A stretch of 64,000 bases of DNA, taken from positions 1 to 64,000 of the forward strand of contig SKCR01038875.1 of the NCBI GenBank assembly GCA_019454045.1, written 5' to 3'. Shown piece by piece: positions 31,340 to 43,525 of the stretch. The translations under genes and the position numbers were made by a program. Source of the DNA: Zanthoxylum bungeanum (lineage: Eukaryota > Streptophyta > Magnoliopsida > Sapindales > Rutaceae). Below the pieces are notes generated by a model. It was not told the DNA's origin and searched no databases. It saw nothing but the letters and a program-made list of their open reading frames with translations. How positions within the stretch are numbered: position 1 is the stretch's first letter; every line of letters starts with the position of its first letter.

Positions 31340-33192
31340 TGTTGGGTTCTCAAATAACATTGCCAATGATCTAATAAGCATAAAAGATGTGAATACTCGA
31401 AGTAAGATAGCGGAACAATACTTACAACGATCGGATAAGTGGATGTAGGAAAGTTCAAAATTTTTCCTCTTTGAGAAGTGCTCCAAGATCATCTTCTTTG
31501 ATTGTATGTTGAGCTCCAAGCTTGATGAATGAATTCCAACTCAATGGGATTGTTTCCCTATCACCTTTGTAGACTCTTTAAGTGCTAGCTTAGGAAGAAA
31601 ATTGCAACAAAATTCTTCCCTTATCTATGTGTAACTCTCGGCCAAGCCAAGAAGAAGAGGGGGAGATAGGCTTTCACGGTTTTTGAGTGAAAATGAGAGA
31701 GTGAGTGTTGTTTTGATTTTGTGTGTTGTGTCTATCATTTTCAAAAAACAATTACCATTTACCAAATTCAAAATTAGGTAAATGTCATTCACAAATCAAG
31801 GTTGTGTATTTTACAAGCAACCAAAATCCTACCAACTTCTATCAACCAAAAGTTACTATTAAAGTCAAATTACTATTAAATCAAATTTAATTAAATAATC
31901 ATACCTAGCAAAATTACTATTAAATTCGCTCGTGAATTAATTCTAAATTAATTCGTTCGCCTGAATTAAAATCCAATTTTAATTCCGTTATGAAATCTAA
32001 TTTCATATAATATATCGAATATATTATTTCATTTCTAAATTAATCGTTCTCTCTCTATTAATTGAATTTTATCCTAGATAAATTCTCGCCATAATTAATC
32101 CCAGATTAATTTTCTCTCTCTCATAATTAATCCCAGATTAATTTTGTTCGAGTCATACGTCATCGGTGAATCTTCGGAAGCGACCCAGGAGATCATTGGA
32201 TATAATTTTCTTTCTACAGTAAAACCGGTCGTCGGACTATCCGATACGTGCGAACCTCATACCATGTTCTTACCGATTTACAAGACATGGTTGGCTTCTA
32301 GCAAAGCGCCGTGCCTACCCAATTCACCAGAAATATTCTTTAAGGAATATATAATCTTTATCAGGTGTAGTATACGTAGTAATGCGTATAGCGATCCAGT
32401 ATCTGATGTCACATTCAAGGCCTGGGGCTGGAATAGTGTATGCCCCGTATGAAGCATATATCGGATCACAAGCAACTAGTTTCTATAATCGGATAATCAA
32501 GACCTTGTCATATTATCCCGATAGTTGCAACATAATAGAGAACCAGTTCTGTATCCCTGCGTGATCATCATCTCCATATGACTGAAGTGATACTTCCGTC
32601 TTGACATCACACCCAATACACTACGATTCTCAATAAACCCAGAAGAGGCGTATACAGAACCTGTTAAAGCCTCGGATGACCAAAACCAAAGCGTATTGAT
32701 TGTCGCAAGTATTAGCGATGCAAGTCTCAGGTTAAAACCAAATAGACCTACCCTGATTCGGATTCCCATAGACACAAAGTCATATTACCAATGGGATTCT
32801 GAGGAATCTATCCAGAGCGAAGTTGTTCCCGTACCATCGGTAAACACAACCTCTTATCACACTTGTATAAGTATCCAATACTTAAATATATGAGAACCAT
32901 GTCGTTATGCTTCCATAACACGCACAAGTGCAATACTAGTCTATTTCGCATTATCGATGTCCAGTCTCGATAATACTACGACTAGGGATATTTAATGATT
33001 AAACCTTAATGGATTGATATTGTCTCATATCTTATAATCCGGAACTAATCATAAGGACTTTTATCATTTATATATTTAAGCAATCTAATTACAAAATGAT
33101 AAAATAACAATTTCATTTTCACATAGTTAATTTATATAAAAACCACAATGTCTTTTATAAATAGGGACGCTATGGGTCATAATTGTCCAACA
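31340..33192 (-). repeat. Copia-B 5' LTR (1853 bp)
   Basis: Bounded by TGTTGG at 31340 and CCAACA at 33187-33192 on the plus strand. The primer site fixes the left end. Same family as the solo LTR and the copia-C LTR. Confidence 0.92.
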
Positions 33193-33327
33193 TGGGCTAC
33201 GGTCCAACACATAATAAAGTAAATTAAATAAAGAATAGTTGTACCTATTTATGGTTAGAAAGTTAGAGGTTTATGGGATTAGTACGGTCTATCTCATGCC
33301 GGTAACATCTCCCAGATCGGGGATGTT
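33193..33327 (+). repeat. Fragment of a gypsy LTR 3' end
   Basis: Ends CATGCCGGTAACATCTCCC followed by AGATCGGGGATGTTACA. It resembles the LTR end at 39301-39488. Copia-B abuts it on the left and CACTA-like sequence on the right. Confidence 0.5.
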
Positions 33328-34251
33328 ACATCTCTATTCCATCGCTAATTTTTAAAATTTTCAATTCCTCCAATATTTTCAAAATTTTCCCGCCTTACGA
33401 AAATTTCAAATGTCTACAAAATTTATGAATCTTCCCACATTTTTTATTATTCCTCTGTATATACACCAAAATTTTTTTAACTCTCAACTCCAATACATCA
33501 TCCAAATTTTCCTACTCAATTCCATATACCATCAAATTTTTTCATACCACAACTCTCATTATCAATCTCTCATTTTTCTTATCTCCACTTTTAAAATTTC
33601 CTAAGAAATAACACTAATATTTTTTTCTTTGTTTTAAAGTGGCGTAAATGGATGGCGGTGTGTCGAAGTTTGTGGTGGATATTACGGTGTCTTGTGGAAT
33701 TGAATATTTATATATAACATTAAAAAGTCAATTCTTTAAAATTTTCCACCATTCAAAAATTTTACAATTTTCCTTTATCTAAAATTTATAAATTTCTCAC
33801 ATTTATATAATTATAAAATTACACACCTCTCTACAATTTTAAAATTTTTTTCTTTCTAAAATTTTAAAAGTTTCATGCGTCTTTAAAATTTTAAATTTCC
33901 CGCCTCTCGAAAATTTTAAAATTTTTATTTTTAAATATATAGCTATGGTATAGCTACGAAAATTCCGTCTGTAATTAGTGACGGAAATTATTCCGTCCGT
34001 AAATAGTGACATAAATTTTTTTTTTATTTAGCGACTGAAATACTTCCGTCACTAAATAGAAACAGAATTTCCATCGCTATTTTTTTCCATCTCTAATTTT
34101 AGCGACGGATGTAATATTTCCGTCATTATTTTTTTTCGACCAACAAAATATAGACCAAATTTTTCCGTATGTATTACGTCACTAGTGGTCAGTTAGCAAC
34201 GGATAAGCTACAAATATTGTCGTCGCTATTTGACAGTTTTCTTGTAGTGCC
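33328..34251 (+). mobile_element. CACTA (En/Spm-like) transposon right end
   Basis: Ends CAGTTTTCTTGTAGTG at 34236-34251, the reverse complement of the CACTACAAGAAAA-type CACTA terminus. The preceding sequence carries repeated GACGGAA/TTCCGTC subterminal motifs on both strands (33955-34230). The left end is missing. About 700 bp (33328-34040) are directly repeated at 38566-39290. No transposase is readable. Confidence 0.8.
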
Positions 34252-35584
34252 ATGGAGTCAAGAATTGAAGACCAAGGAATACCTTGGGTATTTTGTGTGT
34301 TAATTATATTAATATAGAAAACCAAAAAGCACGGTCAATTCATTAGTTTTGTTGTATATATGTTTACAATTCAAATGGTTTGAATAACATGTCATATAAC
34401 ATAGGATGTCCACACATGCATTATAATATGCCATGACATTTAATGCATGTTGATTTAATCTAAGCATAAAAGTTAGGCAAATTTTTAAAATAGTTAAAAT
34501 TTAGATTAATACATGCTAATAAATTAAATAGTTTAATTTAAATAAGTTTAAAATTTGGTTATTTGGAAAAATACAATTAACATGAGAATAGTTATTTAAT
34601 TTGGTATATAGGATAAAAATCCGAATTTAAATTCCATAGCCGATTCCAAATGGACAGTAGTCTGGTCTGCCTTTGGGATACAACTCCACGTACCAAATAA
34701 CAATAACATAAGTCACCTATATCTAATTAAATAGTTGTCTAATTTGGATTTATTTTAAACTTAAATAGTGAACTAAAAAATTTTAAGAGTTAAAATTGAA
34801 ATAACTCACTAAAAAGAACACTTAATTAAATTATTTAATTGAGTTATATTATTTTAGACTAATAAAATTAGTGAACAAAATTTTTCGTGTTATAATTTGG
34901 AGATATCACTAATTATCCACTAGTATTAATTAGGTTATGTTTTTAGCCGCGCATAATCTAAATAAATTAGATACTACTGTATTAGAAATCTTAAACTATA
35001 AAATAGTGAGTGGGAGATGGATATATGACAATATATCATGCGGTCTCCGTTGTTAGTCTGAAAATATGAGATTCAAAAGGTACCACGAGGCGGCTTTATT
35101 TCTGTCCCCCAACAGATTATGTACATTTTAGGTCAATATCAAGTTTGGATTCTGAGAGGATAGAAACTCTATATGTATCTGGTGAGCTAGCCTACCCTAC
35201 GGCGGCACTTCACTAGTTAAGTCAAAGGGTTACGAGACAACGGGTTACCCTCACAAAGGAATGATTAAATGTTAATCGAAATTCCTTGATCAAATCAAAC
35301 TGTGGTTGGTCAATATAGGAGTAAGAGTTATTCCCGTATATATTAATCAATTGAGATTGTCTCGATCCATCATGCAAATACTTGACCAATCCTACGGCGA
35401 CATTTATTTATGGGATGATAGATTCCCGTGGCATAGTAATTTTTTTTAGTTTTCTGATTCATTTTACATGGTCCATGCATCATGTTTGATTTTATGTCAA
35501 AATATTTGTGGTGATTTTAATATGCGATGAATGAAATTTTTTAATGCATGTTTATTTTAAAATTTATCAGTTATTTTTATGATA
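34252..35584. other. AT-rich sequence, probably decayed LTR, with an orphan hairpin module
   Basis: No coding seen. 35030-35450 has the look of a copia LTR/leader next to the gag fragment that follows, but no ends or primer site can be fixed. The only strongly recognisable item is the hairpin module at 34599-34698. Confidence 0.4.
34599..34698 (+). other. Hairpin module, orphan copy outside any Ogre element
   Basis: A diverged copy in old sequence between a CACTA end and a copia fragment. The closing stem is ATTTGGTA with TACCAAAT, eight perfect pairs that differ in sequence from the Ogre versions. The inner ATTCCATAGCCGATTCC, ATGGAC and GGGATACAACTCCACG are kept. Confidence 0.7.
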
Positions 35585-36640
35585 TTTCCATACTTTCTAA
35601 TGACAAACTTACGAGAGATAATTACATTAAACGAAAAGTAACATGAAAGTTGTTTTGGTCTTTTGAAGACCTTAAATCTATCCTGAAAAGTAACATGAGA
35701 AACTCTGTTATGAACAAGTTGAGTTTCACTCTTACATATCTGCTAAATGAGATCACCTTTTTAGAGTTCATGATGATGGATCCTCGTAAGCCTAGTGGAG
35801 AGGCAAGTGTTGCCGAGTTTTTCAAAACTGCAAAGAAGAGAAAGAAACACTAGGAAGACAAATGGTACAACTACTTGATACATGGAAAGACCTTGATGAA
35901 GCTAACTTTACCAATAGAGTCGGGACATGGGATGCTGTTTTTGTAAAAGCAGTGGGAGTTATTAGTTTCAATTTTCAAATAAAAGTTATTTGAATTTAAA
36001 TAAAGTGTTGTTTATTCTTGTTTTGTCGCGAAAATTTGATTTATATTTCAAAACTATCGCATGATGGTTTCCATTTTATTTAAAAATAATAGTTATGATT
36101 TCAAAAATGGATTACCAATATGGAAATTAGGAGATAAATTTATGGGTTAAGAATGTTAACATATAACTCATTGCTCAACACTGAGTTGTTTAAGGTTGAA
36201 ACACCCAAAACAAAACGTCAAAGGATTTTTCATGATAACACATATCTGTAGCATCTCAGACTTGGCCATATTAACCTTGACAAGATAAAAAGATTAGTAG
36301 AAAATGGATCTTAAAGTCAGTTAAAGAACCGTAACTTACTAGTTTATGAGTCTAGTCTAGAAGGTAATATGACCAATAGACCTTTTATTGGAAAATGGCA
36401 AAGAGTCAATTAATCACTAAGTGTTTATGAATATCTCGTCTTATTTATTGACGATTATTCTAGATATGTACATGTTTACCTAATGCAGCATAAATCATGT
36501 ACCTTTGAAAAGTTCAAAGATTACATACTAAGGTTGAGAATCGATTAAGTAAAGCCATCAAAATTTTACGATCAAATCATGGAAGAGAATACCTCGACAA
36601 TGAATTCGAGGAGTTTTTAGTTGAGCATTATCGTATCATC
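35585..36640 (+). pseudogene. Decayed copia gag and integrase fragment, plus strand
   Basis: A gag-like piece (35585-35850) ends in KKRKKH. At 36230-36310 the translation gives HLRLGHINLDKIKRLVENG after a stop, the GAG-pre-integrase motif. At 36425-36640 it gives LFIDDYSRYVHVYLMQHKS and a damaged D-H-G-R-E-Y-type motif of the integrase core, in several frames. Its orientation is opposite to the other copia elements here. Protease, RT and RNase H are missing. Confidence 0.75.
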
Positions 36641-37735
36641 AAATATATATATCTTATATCTATCACTATGATAAAAAAACACAACACCAAATAATACATT
36701 ATCATTGTATCATATGAGCTTATCATCACTACTTATCATCCATCATCACGCAATAACATTATGCATTCCTGGTGAGCACCAATTCGACTAAGGCATGATC
36801 AATTTCCAAAGTTAACAAAGTCACAAATTTGATTCATAAAGCATATTATACCATTATCTGAAGTAAAAAAATCAATCAACACCATCACTAGTCGCTCGGC
36901 CAAAATCCAGGAACCCAAAGTCTACATCTTCATTCTAGGCTGGGTAGACATTGCTCAAGTCCCTACAAAACCATAAATCAAAATAACCCATTTTTCCATC
37001 TACCATTCGGCCATGGCAAGCCTCTAAAATTAGGTTAATAAGTCTAATAATTTGATATATTATCTATATGATATCATCTCCTATAACATAAAGTCAAGCT
37101 CCCATTTACTTCCTATTTCACTCGGCCATAACATCTCTTTTCACTATGTTTGGGTTTGAAATCACAATAAAGTTCAATCCTTATTATAATGCCTCCAAAT
37201 TCATGCTCATTTCTTTACTGAACCATACAAAATCAATCAACACCCCAAATAGCCCTTATAGATTCGGTCATAGCTTCCCTCTTAGAAAAATTGTGTATTT
37301 TCACCATTTCATGCTTTTTTTCATTTTATCATGTCATGAAATGTGTAGATAAGCATTCTATCAAACTATATCATGTAAAAAACATCAATCCTAACCTAGG
37401 GTTCATATAATTTCAAATTTGGGCCTTTTCTACTAACATGAAATTTCAAGAAATTAGATGGGATAGAAGATGGGGACTCACCTACCATGGAGAAGAAAAG
37501 AAAACACACTTCTGGTTGTCTTGCATCGTATGAGTATGAAGAGAGCAAAATTTTATGTAGAAGTTTCCTTATTTTTCTAGGCATATCGTGGCTGCCTCTA
37601 ATTTGTTTTGTAGAAGATGAATAATACTCTTTATATAGGCAAAGAAGTGGCTGATTTTAATTGAAGGGAGTGGCGTAGATTGTGCAAAGTGGCAAAAATA
37701 TAGAGGACGTCCACGTTTTTCACTGTTCATATGAG
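36641..37735. other. AT-rich sequence, possible minus-strand LTR piece
   Basis: No coding recognised. On the minus strand, a TATA-like CTATATAAAGAG (around 37640-37629) is followed by sequence ending in a donor-like GGTAGGTGAGTCC near 37480, which would fit an LTR promoter and leader exon. Family unknown. Confidence 0.35.
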
Positions 37736-39300
37736 CGAAACGAAATCTCTATTCCATCGTAAATTAGAAACGGAATCTCTATTCCGTAGCTAAATAGAAA
37801 TGGAATCTCTATTCCGTTGCTAAATTTAAATTTAAATTTTTATTTTTATTTTAATTTCTAATTTCCAAAACTATTGATAATTAGAAACAGAATTTTTACA
37901 TCTGTAATTAAAAACGGAATTAAAATTTCATTGATAATTATAACGGAATTAAAATTTTGTAGCTAATTTTAAGATTTCAATCCCCCCAAAAATTTAATCC
38001 TTTCGGTGAAACTTTTTTTAAAAAAAAAAAATTGAGACGGATTTTTTATCGCTATTAGAAACATAATCTCTATTATGTCGCTAATTAGAAACAGAATCTC
38101 TATTTCGTCGCTAAATAGAAACGAAATCTCTATTCCATCGCTAATTTTTAAAATTTTCAATCCCTCCAAAAAATTATTTATTTCGGTGCCATTTTTTTAA
38201 GAAAAAATAGAGACGGATTTTCCGTCGGTAATTATAAACGGAATCTTATTCCTTCGCTAAATAGAAACAAAAACTTTATTCCGTCGTTAATTTTTAAAAT
38301 TTTCAATCCCTCCAAAAATTTATTTATTTCGGTGCCACCTTTTTTTAAAAAAAAATAGACGGATTTTTCTTCGCTAATTAGAATTGGAATCTATATTCCG
38401 TCGCTAAATAGAAACGGAAACTCTATTCAGTCGCTAATTTATAAAATTTTAATTCCCTTCAAAAATTTATTTATATCAGTGCAACTTTTTTTTAAAAAAA
38501 TAGAGACGGATTTTTCGTCGCTAATTAGAAACGGAATCTCTATTTCGTCGCTAAATAGAAACAGAATCTTTATTACGTCACTAATTTTTAAAATTTTCAA
38601 TTCCTCCAATATTTTCAAAAATTTCCCGCCTTACGAAAATTTCAAATGTCTACAAAATTTACGAATCTTTCCGCTTCTCTTATTTTTTTTCCTCTATATA
38701 TACACCAAATTATTTTCTAAGTCCCAACTCCAATACATCATCCAAATTTTCCTACTCAATTCCATATACCATCAAATTTTTTCATACCTCAACTCTCATT
38801 ATCAATCTCTCATTTCTCTTATCTCCACTTTTAAAATTTCCTACGAAAAAACACAAATATTTTTTTCTTTGTTTTAAAGTGGCGTAAATGGATGATGGTG
38901 TGTCGAAGCTTGCGGTGGATATTACGGTATCTTGTGGAATTGAAGATTTATATATAACATTAAAAAGTCAATTCTTTAAAATTTTCCACCATTAAAAATT
39001 TAAAAATTTTCCTTTATCTAAAATTTATAAATTTCTGACATCTATATAATTATAAAATTTCACACCTCTCTAAAATTAAAAAAAAAAATTCATTTCTAAA
39101 ATTTAAAAGTTTCATGCATCTTTAAAATTTTAAATTAACCGCCTCTCGAAAATTTTAAAATTTTTGTTTTTAGTTTTTTTTTAAATATATAGTTATGGAA
39201 TAGCTACGAAAAATTTGTCTGTAATTAGTGACGGAAATTATTCCGTCGCTAAATAGTGACATAAAATTTTGTTTCTATTTAGAGACGGAAATAGAAACAA
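37736..39300. mobile_element. CACTA-like subterminal repeat block
   Basis: Dominated by TTCCGTCGCTAA and GAAACGGAATCTC motifs in both orientations. Between 38034 and 38580 about four units of 145-175 bp begin with AGAGACGGATTTTT. 38566-39290 is a direct repeat of the CACTA end at 33328-34040. No terminus is visible here, and gypsy LTR sequence abuts it at about 39300. Confidence 0.7.
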
Positions 39301-39488
39301 AATTTACTTTACTGAGGTCCTTTTGTATATTTGATGTCTTCTCAGGCTTTGTTTTGATGCTGGACTGTGATCCAGGTTATCCAGTTTTAGTATAAATCAT
39401 GTCCATTTTTTTGTAAATTTGGAGGTTTAAGGAGATGAGTTAATCTTGTCTCTTGCCGGTAGCATCCTGCCTCTGGCCGGGTGTTATA
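39301..39488 (+). repeat. 3' end of a gypsy-like 5' LTR
   Basis: Ends with CTTGCCGGTAGCATCCTGCC and GGGTGTTATA, just before a primer-site-like sequence. Similar to 33193-33327. The rest of the LTR is missing. Confidence 0.5.
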
Positions 39489-39492
39489 GTTA

Positions 39493-39503
39493 TGGTATCA
39501 GAG
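39493..39503 (+). other. Primer-site-like sequence (initiator Met tRNA)
   Basis: TGGTATCAGAG, four or five bases after the presumed LTR end, in the position expected for a plant gypsy or copia element. Confidence 0.6.
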
Positions 39504-39688
39504 AAAAGGTTTAGGTGTCAGTGACTACAACTACAGGGTATCCGATCATATGATTAATTTTTTTGTTACGTATAGACCATATAGGTCTAATGTTTGCAAT
39601 TTGATTTGACCTCTGATATATAGTATAATGTGCAATGATTTTGATTTGATATGGGGTTCAGATTATCGGTAAATGTTTGTATGTTATG

Positions 39689-39756
<68 letters not shown>

Positions 39757-41463
39757 TAAGTTAAAAGTATGTCGTGTATATAGATATATGTATATATATA
39801 TGATGTAAATTCAATGTGTTTTGAGGTACGAGTAATTATTTGATGTTGATAGTCTGAATTGTGAACATACATCTTTGTTATTTTTATATTTCAATATTTG
39901 ATTAATATTTTGAGAACTTGGTATTAGATTCGTGGCATAAAAGTTCTTTGAAAAGAAGGTGAAAGAATGAAAGATTTCAGATATTTTGTTTTTGACTATA
40001 AAGGATAAAGAATATGTTTCCGTCTCGACACTTGATTCACGTTTTTATGTTTTGTGATTTATCAAAATATTTATCAAATAATTTTGATGTTTCTAAACCA
40101 TTAAACTTTATTTTCGTCGAGACGTTTGAAAATCTATTTTCGTCACTGTGCTGGACAATTTTATATTTTTGACCCTTTGTGACGCTGTTATATGTTTCAT
40201 TTCAGTTCGGTCGGGGAGCTTGTTATGGGGTTTTGACCATAAGAAAATAATTGGTCCACTACTCTTTCGAACATGGTCTTGATCGTACATTGTCCAGTCA
40301 GTGCACGCGACTCGAACAGTGGACGCTTGATAAGTATTTTAAAGGATATGCATTTGAGCTTTGATCAAGTTTTCAAAGATTTATTTTTGATTTAAACATA
40401 TTTGTCTTTTGGGGGGAAAATAAGTTCAAAGAATTATGTTTTGATTATGATACATTTCGATATCATTTATGATATTATATGATATGATATGTTTTCGTCA
40501 CGGCGCTTGTATATAGTTTTATGGTTGTATAATTTCGATTCTGCCATGGCGCTTGTATAGGGCTCTGTCTGACTATAGTGGACGACCCGCTACCCTCTAT
40601 CGACTTTTTCTGATCTGTGTGCGCGATTTGGACATTGGGCGATTGTTATATTTCGTTTAGTTGAGTTTGTATTGGACGCTTGATACAAATTTACGATGAT
40701 GATAAATTTCGACATTGATTTTGTTTTATGTTTTTTATTTTGATGATGTCATAAATTGGCAGATTCTAGACTATCAACATCATAAGAGCACTATGATTAT
40801 GTGTCATTTCTGACTGTTACGATGGATGTATTTATTGGTATAAAATTTTACGTTCATTATAGGTACTCGTATGTATGTCTATAGTTTATTCATTGATCTT
40901 TTGAGTATTATGAAGGTTATTTATGCTTTGTTGTTAGCCATACAAAGTTGTATGTGTGACTGGATATATGCGTATATAAACTTTGATGTTGATAGCGATT
41001 ACATATATGATATAATGACATGATGTGAAATGAATGAGTTTCATTTCAGATTGTGGATGAAATAAATTGTATGAATCCGTATTATGTTTCCATTTTGAGA
41101 CTCTATTTGACTACCTATGAAGAACATGTGTTATGTTCCTAGTTTCTGATAATGAATTTGATTAACTGAATAGAATTCATGTTTGGCTTCTTGTTTCTAT
41201 GATGGATGAATTTGAAACGGTTTTGAGCATGTTCCTATGAACGAATGTGAATTGAAATGACAAGTTTGATTTGATTCTCATATGAAATGTTTGATTCGAA
41301 CTACTTTGCTTTGAAATAACATGATTTCTATTGATGAAAGTAACTTTTGCTAATATGTAAAGTGAGATAACTTATGAAAACATATAAGATTGTAATGTAC
41401 GTGCGTTCGGTTCTGGATGATTAGACATAATGATGGAGAACTTTCGTGGATGAAATTTTTATA
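39504..41463 (+). mobile_element. Interior of a coding-free gypsy-like element
   Basis: About 2 kb between a primer-site-like sequence and a purine tract, with no open frame resembling gag or pol. The recurring CATGGCGCTTG/GACGCTTG wording (40020-40690) suggests diverged internal repeats. It may be a non-autonomous (LARD-like) element or the ends of one that lost its middle. A (TA)n microsatellite lies at 39690-39755. Confidence 0.45.
39690..39755. repeat. (TA)n microsatellite
   Basis: About 66 bases of almost uninterrupted TA repeats. Confidence 0.97.
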
Positions 41464-41475
41464 AGGAGAGGAGAA
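41464..41475 (+). other. Purine tract before a gypsy-like 3' LTR
   Basis: AGGAGAGGAGAA directly precedes TGTAATATC, the presumed LTR start. Confidence 0.6.
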
Positions 41476-41565
41476 TGTAATATCTAGAATTTTTTTCGTA
41501 ATAGTTATGGAAGATTTTCTAATTAAATTTAGTTTTGGAGCGAGATAATATTCGAAAATAAGAGT

Positions 41566-42404
41566 TTATGTGTTGGAAAATAGGACATAATGTTTTTAAG
41601 TGAAGTTTCATCGTGTTTGAAAACACATGGTTTCAGAACTGGTTACGCGATTCCTATTTATATCGTTATACGTGGAAAGTTTGTTATTTCGGCTATACAA
41701 ATAGAAAAGGAACTCCGATGGAGCCGATTCTTAAACCATTGGACTTGTTTTTTTGAGACGAAAAACTTCTAAAATGATCACGTTTTGAAATTTGCATCAG
41801 AAAGGCTTCCAAAATAAATATTTTCGAGAAAGCCCCATGATAAAGACCTAGTAGCAATTTTGCATGGATTCAAATGTAATTTCCAAAAACTTTTCCATAA
41901 ATACCTTAATGTTTCTTGAAATTTTGAAAATGACATAACCCCACAAATCTTCTCACCCGACCCATCGTCCCTAAAGTTTGGTTTTGTGATGCCCTGGTCA
42001 TACCGAGGGCCACACGGCCATCGCCGAATGACACGACAACTTAGAATGGTGCGTCGGCCACCCTCGGTGTTATGCTGGCCGGCGACATCCCTAAATCATT
42101 GACAACGGAGATAAAGAGATAGAAACATGCACAAGTATGGATTTCCTGATCTCAGTCGATCGCTTCATTTCATGGCCCGAGCCACCCGCCAAATCGAAGT
42201 TCTCAGAGAGTTTTACAAGTTGGTGGTGACAATTTTTCCATTCTTTACATGGTTGCACGCGAATTAATGATGAAAGAAATGGTAAAAAATAACCACCGAA
42301 TGAACAGTAGTTATGATCAAAATTCCATCGATTCCAGCGCGTTCATTGGATCGTTGGGAGTCCGTATATGCCCTCGAATTCTTTACATGGTTGCACGCGA
42401 ATTA
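41566..42404. repeat. Tandem duplication, unit 1 (with 22-bp filler at its right end)
   Basis: Repeated at an offset of 836 bp. I saw a single difference between units (42011 C, 42847 A). At the junction, 42379-42404 is an exact 26-bp copy of 42241-42266 and is absent from the corresponding place after unit 2. Confidence 0.95.
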
Positions 42405-43218
42405 TGTGTTGGAAAATAGGACATAATGTTTTTAAGTGAAGTTTCATCGTGTTTGAAAACACATGGTTTCAGAACTGGTTACGCGATTCCTATTTATATC
42501 GTTATACGTGGAAAGTTTGTTATTTCGGCTATACAAATAGAAAAGGAACTCCGATGGAGCCGATTCTTAAACCATTGGACTTGTTTTTTTGAGACGAAAA
42601 ACTTCTAAAATGATCACGTTTTGAAATTTGCATCAGAAAGGCTTCCAAAATAAATATTTTCGAGAAAGCCCCATGATAAAGACCTAGTAGCAATTTTGCA
42701 TGGATTCAAATGTAATTTCCAAAAACTTTTCCATAAATACCTTAATGTTTCTTGAAATTTTGAAAATGACATAACCCCACAAATCTTCTCACCCGACCCA
42801 TCGTCCCTAAAGTTTGGTTTTGTGATGCCCTGGTCATACCGAGGGCAACACGGCCATCGCCGAATGACACGACAACTTAGAATGGTGCGTCGGCCACCCT
42901 CGGTGTTATGCTGGCCGGCGACATCCCTAAATCATTGACAACGGAGATAAAGAGATAGAAACATGCACAAGTATGGATTTCCTGATCTCAGTCGATCGCT
43001 TCATTTCATGGCCCGAGCCACCCGCCAAATCGAAGTTCTCAGAGAGTTTTACAAGTTGGTGGTGACAATTTTTCCATTCTTTACATGGTTGCACGCGAAT
43101 TAATGATGAAAGAAATGGTAAAAAATAACCACCGAATGAACAGTAGTTATGATCAAAATTCCATCGATTCCAGCGCGTTCATTGGATCGTTGGGAGTCCG
43201 TATATGCCCTCGAATTCT
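42405..43218. repeat. Tandem duplication, unit 2
   Basis: Matches 41569-42382. After 43218 the sequence continues uniquely (TGGGATGACC). The 60-codon open frame seen in each unit has no known relatives and is probably chance. Confidence 0.95.
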
Positions 43219-43525
43219 TGGGATGACCTTCTGGTAAAAATCCACTAGTTTTAAGTTTGCCATTATATGTTCAGATGTTTCTAGTAGCTTTGTAGAGTAG
43301 CGTCTTAGTTTGGTATCAAACCTAAAATGTTCGAAGAAGTAAGGACTCATGGAACACGAGTACCTTAAGAAGGTATATCATATAACATTCATAGGAATAA
43401 AATATACATTTATAATACTTTTTCATCGAGCCAAAAAGGGAAACTACGAGGAAGAATGAGACAAAACTATCAGAAGTAGGTAATTAAGAGAACACTGTAA
43501 GACTTAGAGTAAGCCATGTTTCATA

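Larger units (their letters stand above)
8930..33192 (-). mobile_element. Copia-B: Ty1-copia element, interrupted by three later insertions
   Basis: Read right to left on the minus strand: 5' LTR (31340-33192), initiator-Met primer site, leader, gag, protease motif, GAG-pre-integrase, integrase, RT and RNase H. That is the copia order, with integrase before RT. It is split by Ogre-B at 13265-27987, a solo LTR at 10675-12678 and Ogre-A up to 8929. Its 3' end must lie left of the window. Every domain carries stops, frameshifts or lost catalytic residues, so the element is dead. Confidence 0.9.
41476..43525 (+). repeat. Gypsy-like 3' LTR, rearranged
   Basis: Starts TGTAATATCTAG and shares the style of the LTR start at 62924 (both have TTTTTTTCGTAAT within the first 50 bases). 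It contains the 836-bp tandem duplication. No matching 3' LTR end is seen before the copia LTR at 43526, so it is truncated. Confidence 0.5.

Noticed and set aside
38479..38877. 132-codon open frame in the CACTA block
   Set aside because: AT-rich and shifted in the directly repeated copy at 33410; no transposase similarity.
41590..42608. Two identical 60-codon open frames as a duplicated small gene
   Set aside because: They are identical because of the recent 836-bp duplication; no start context, homolog or codon pattern supports coding.
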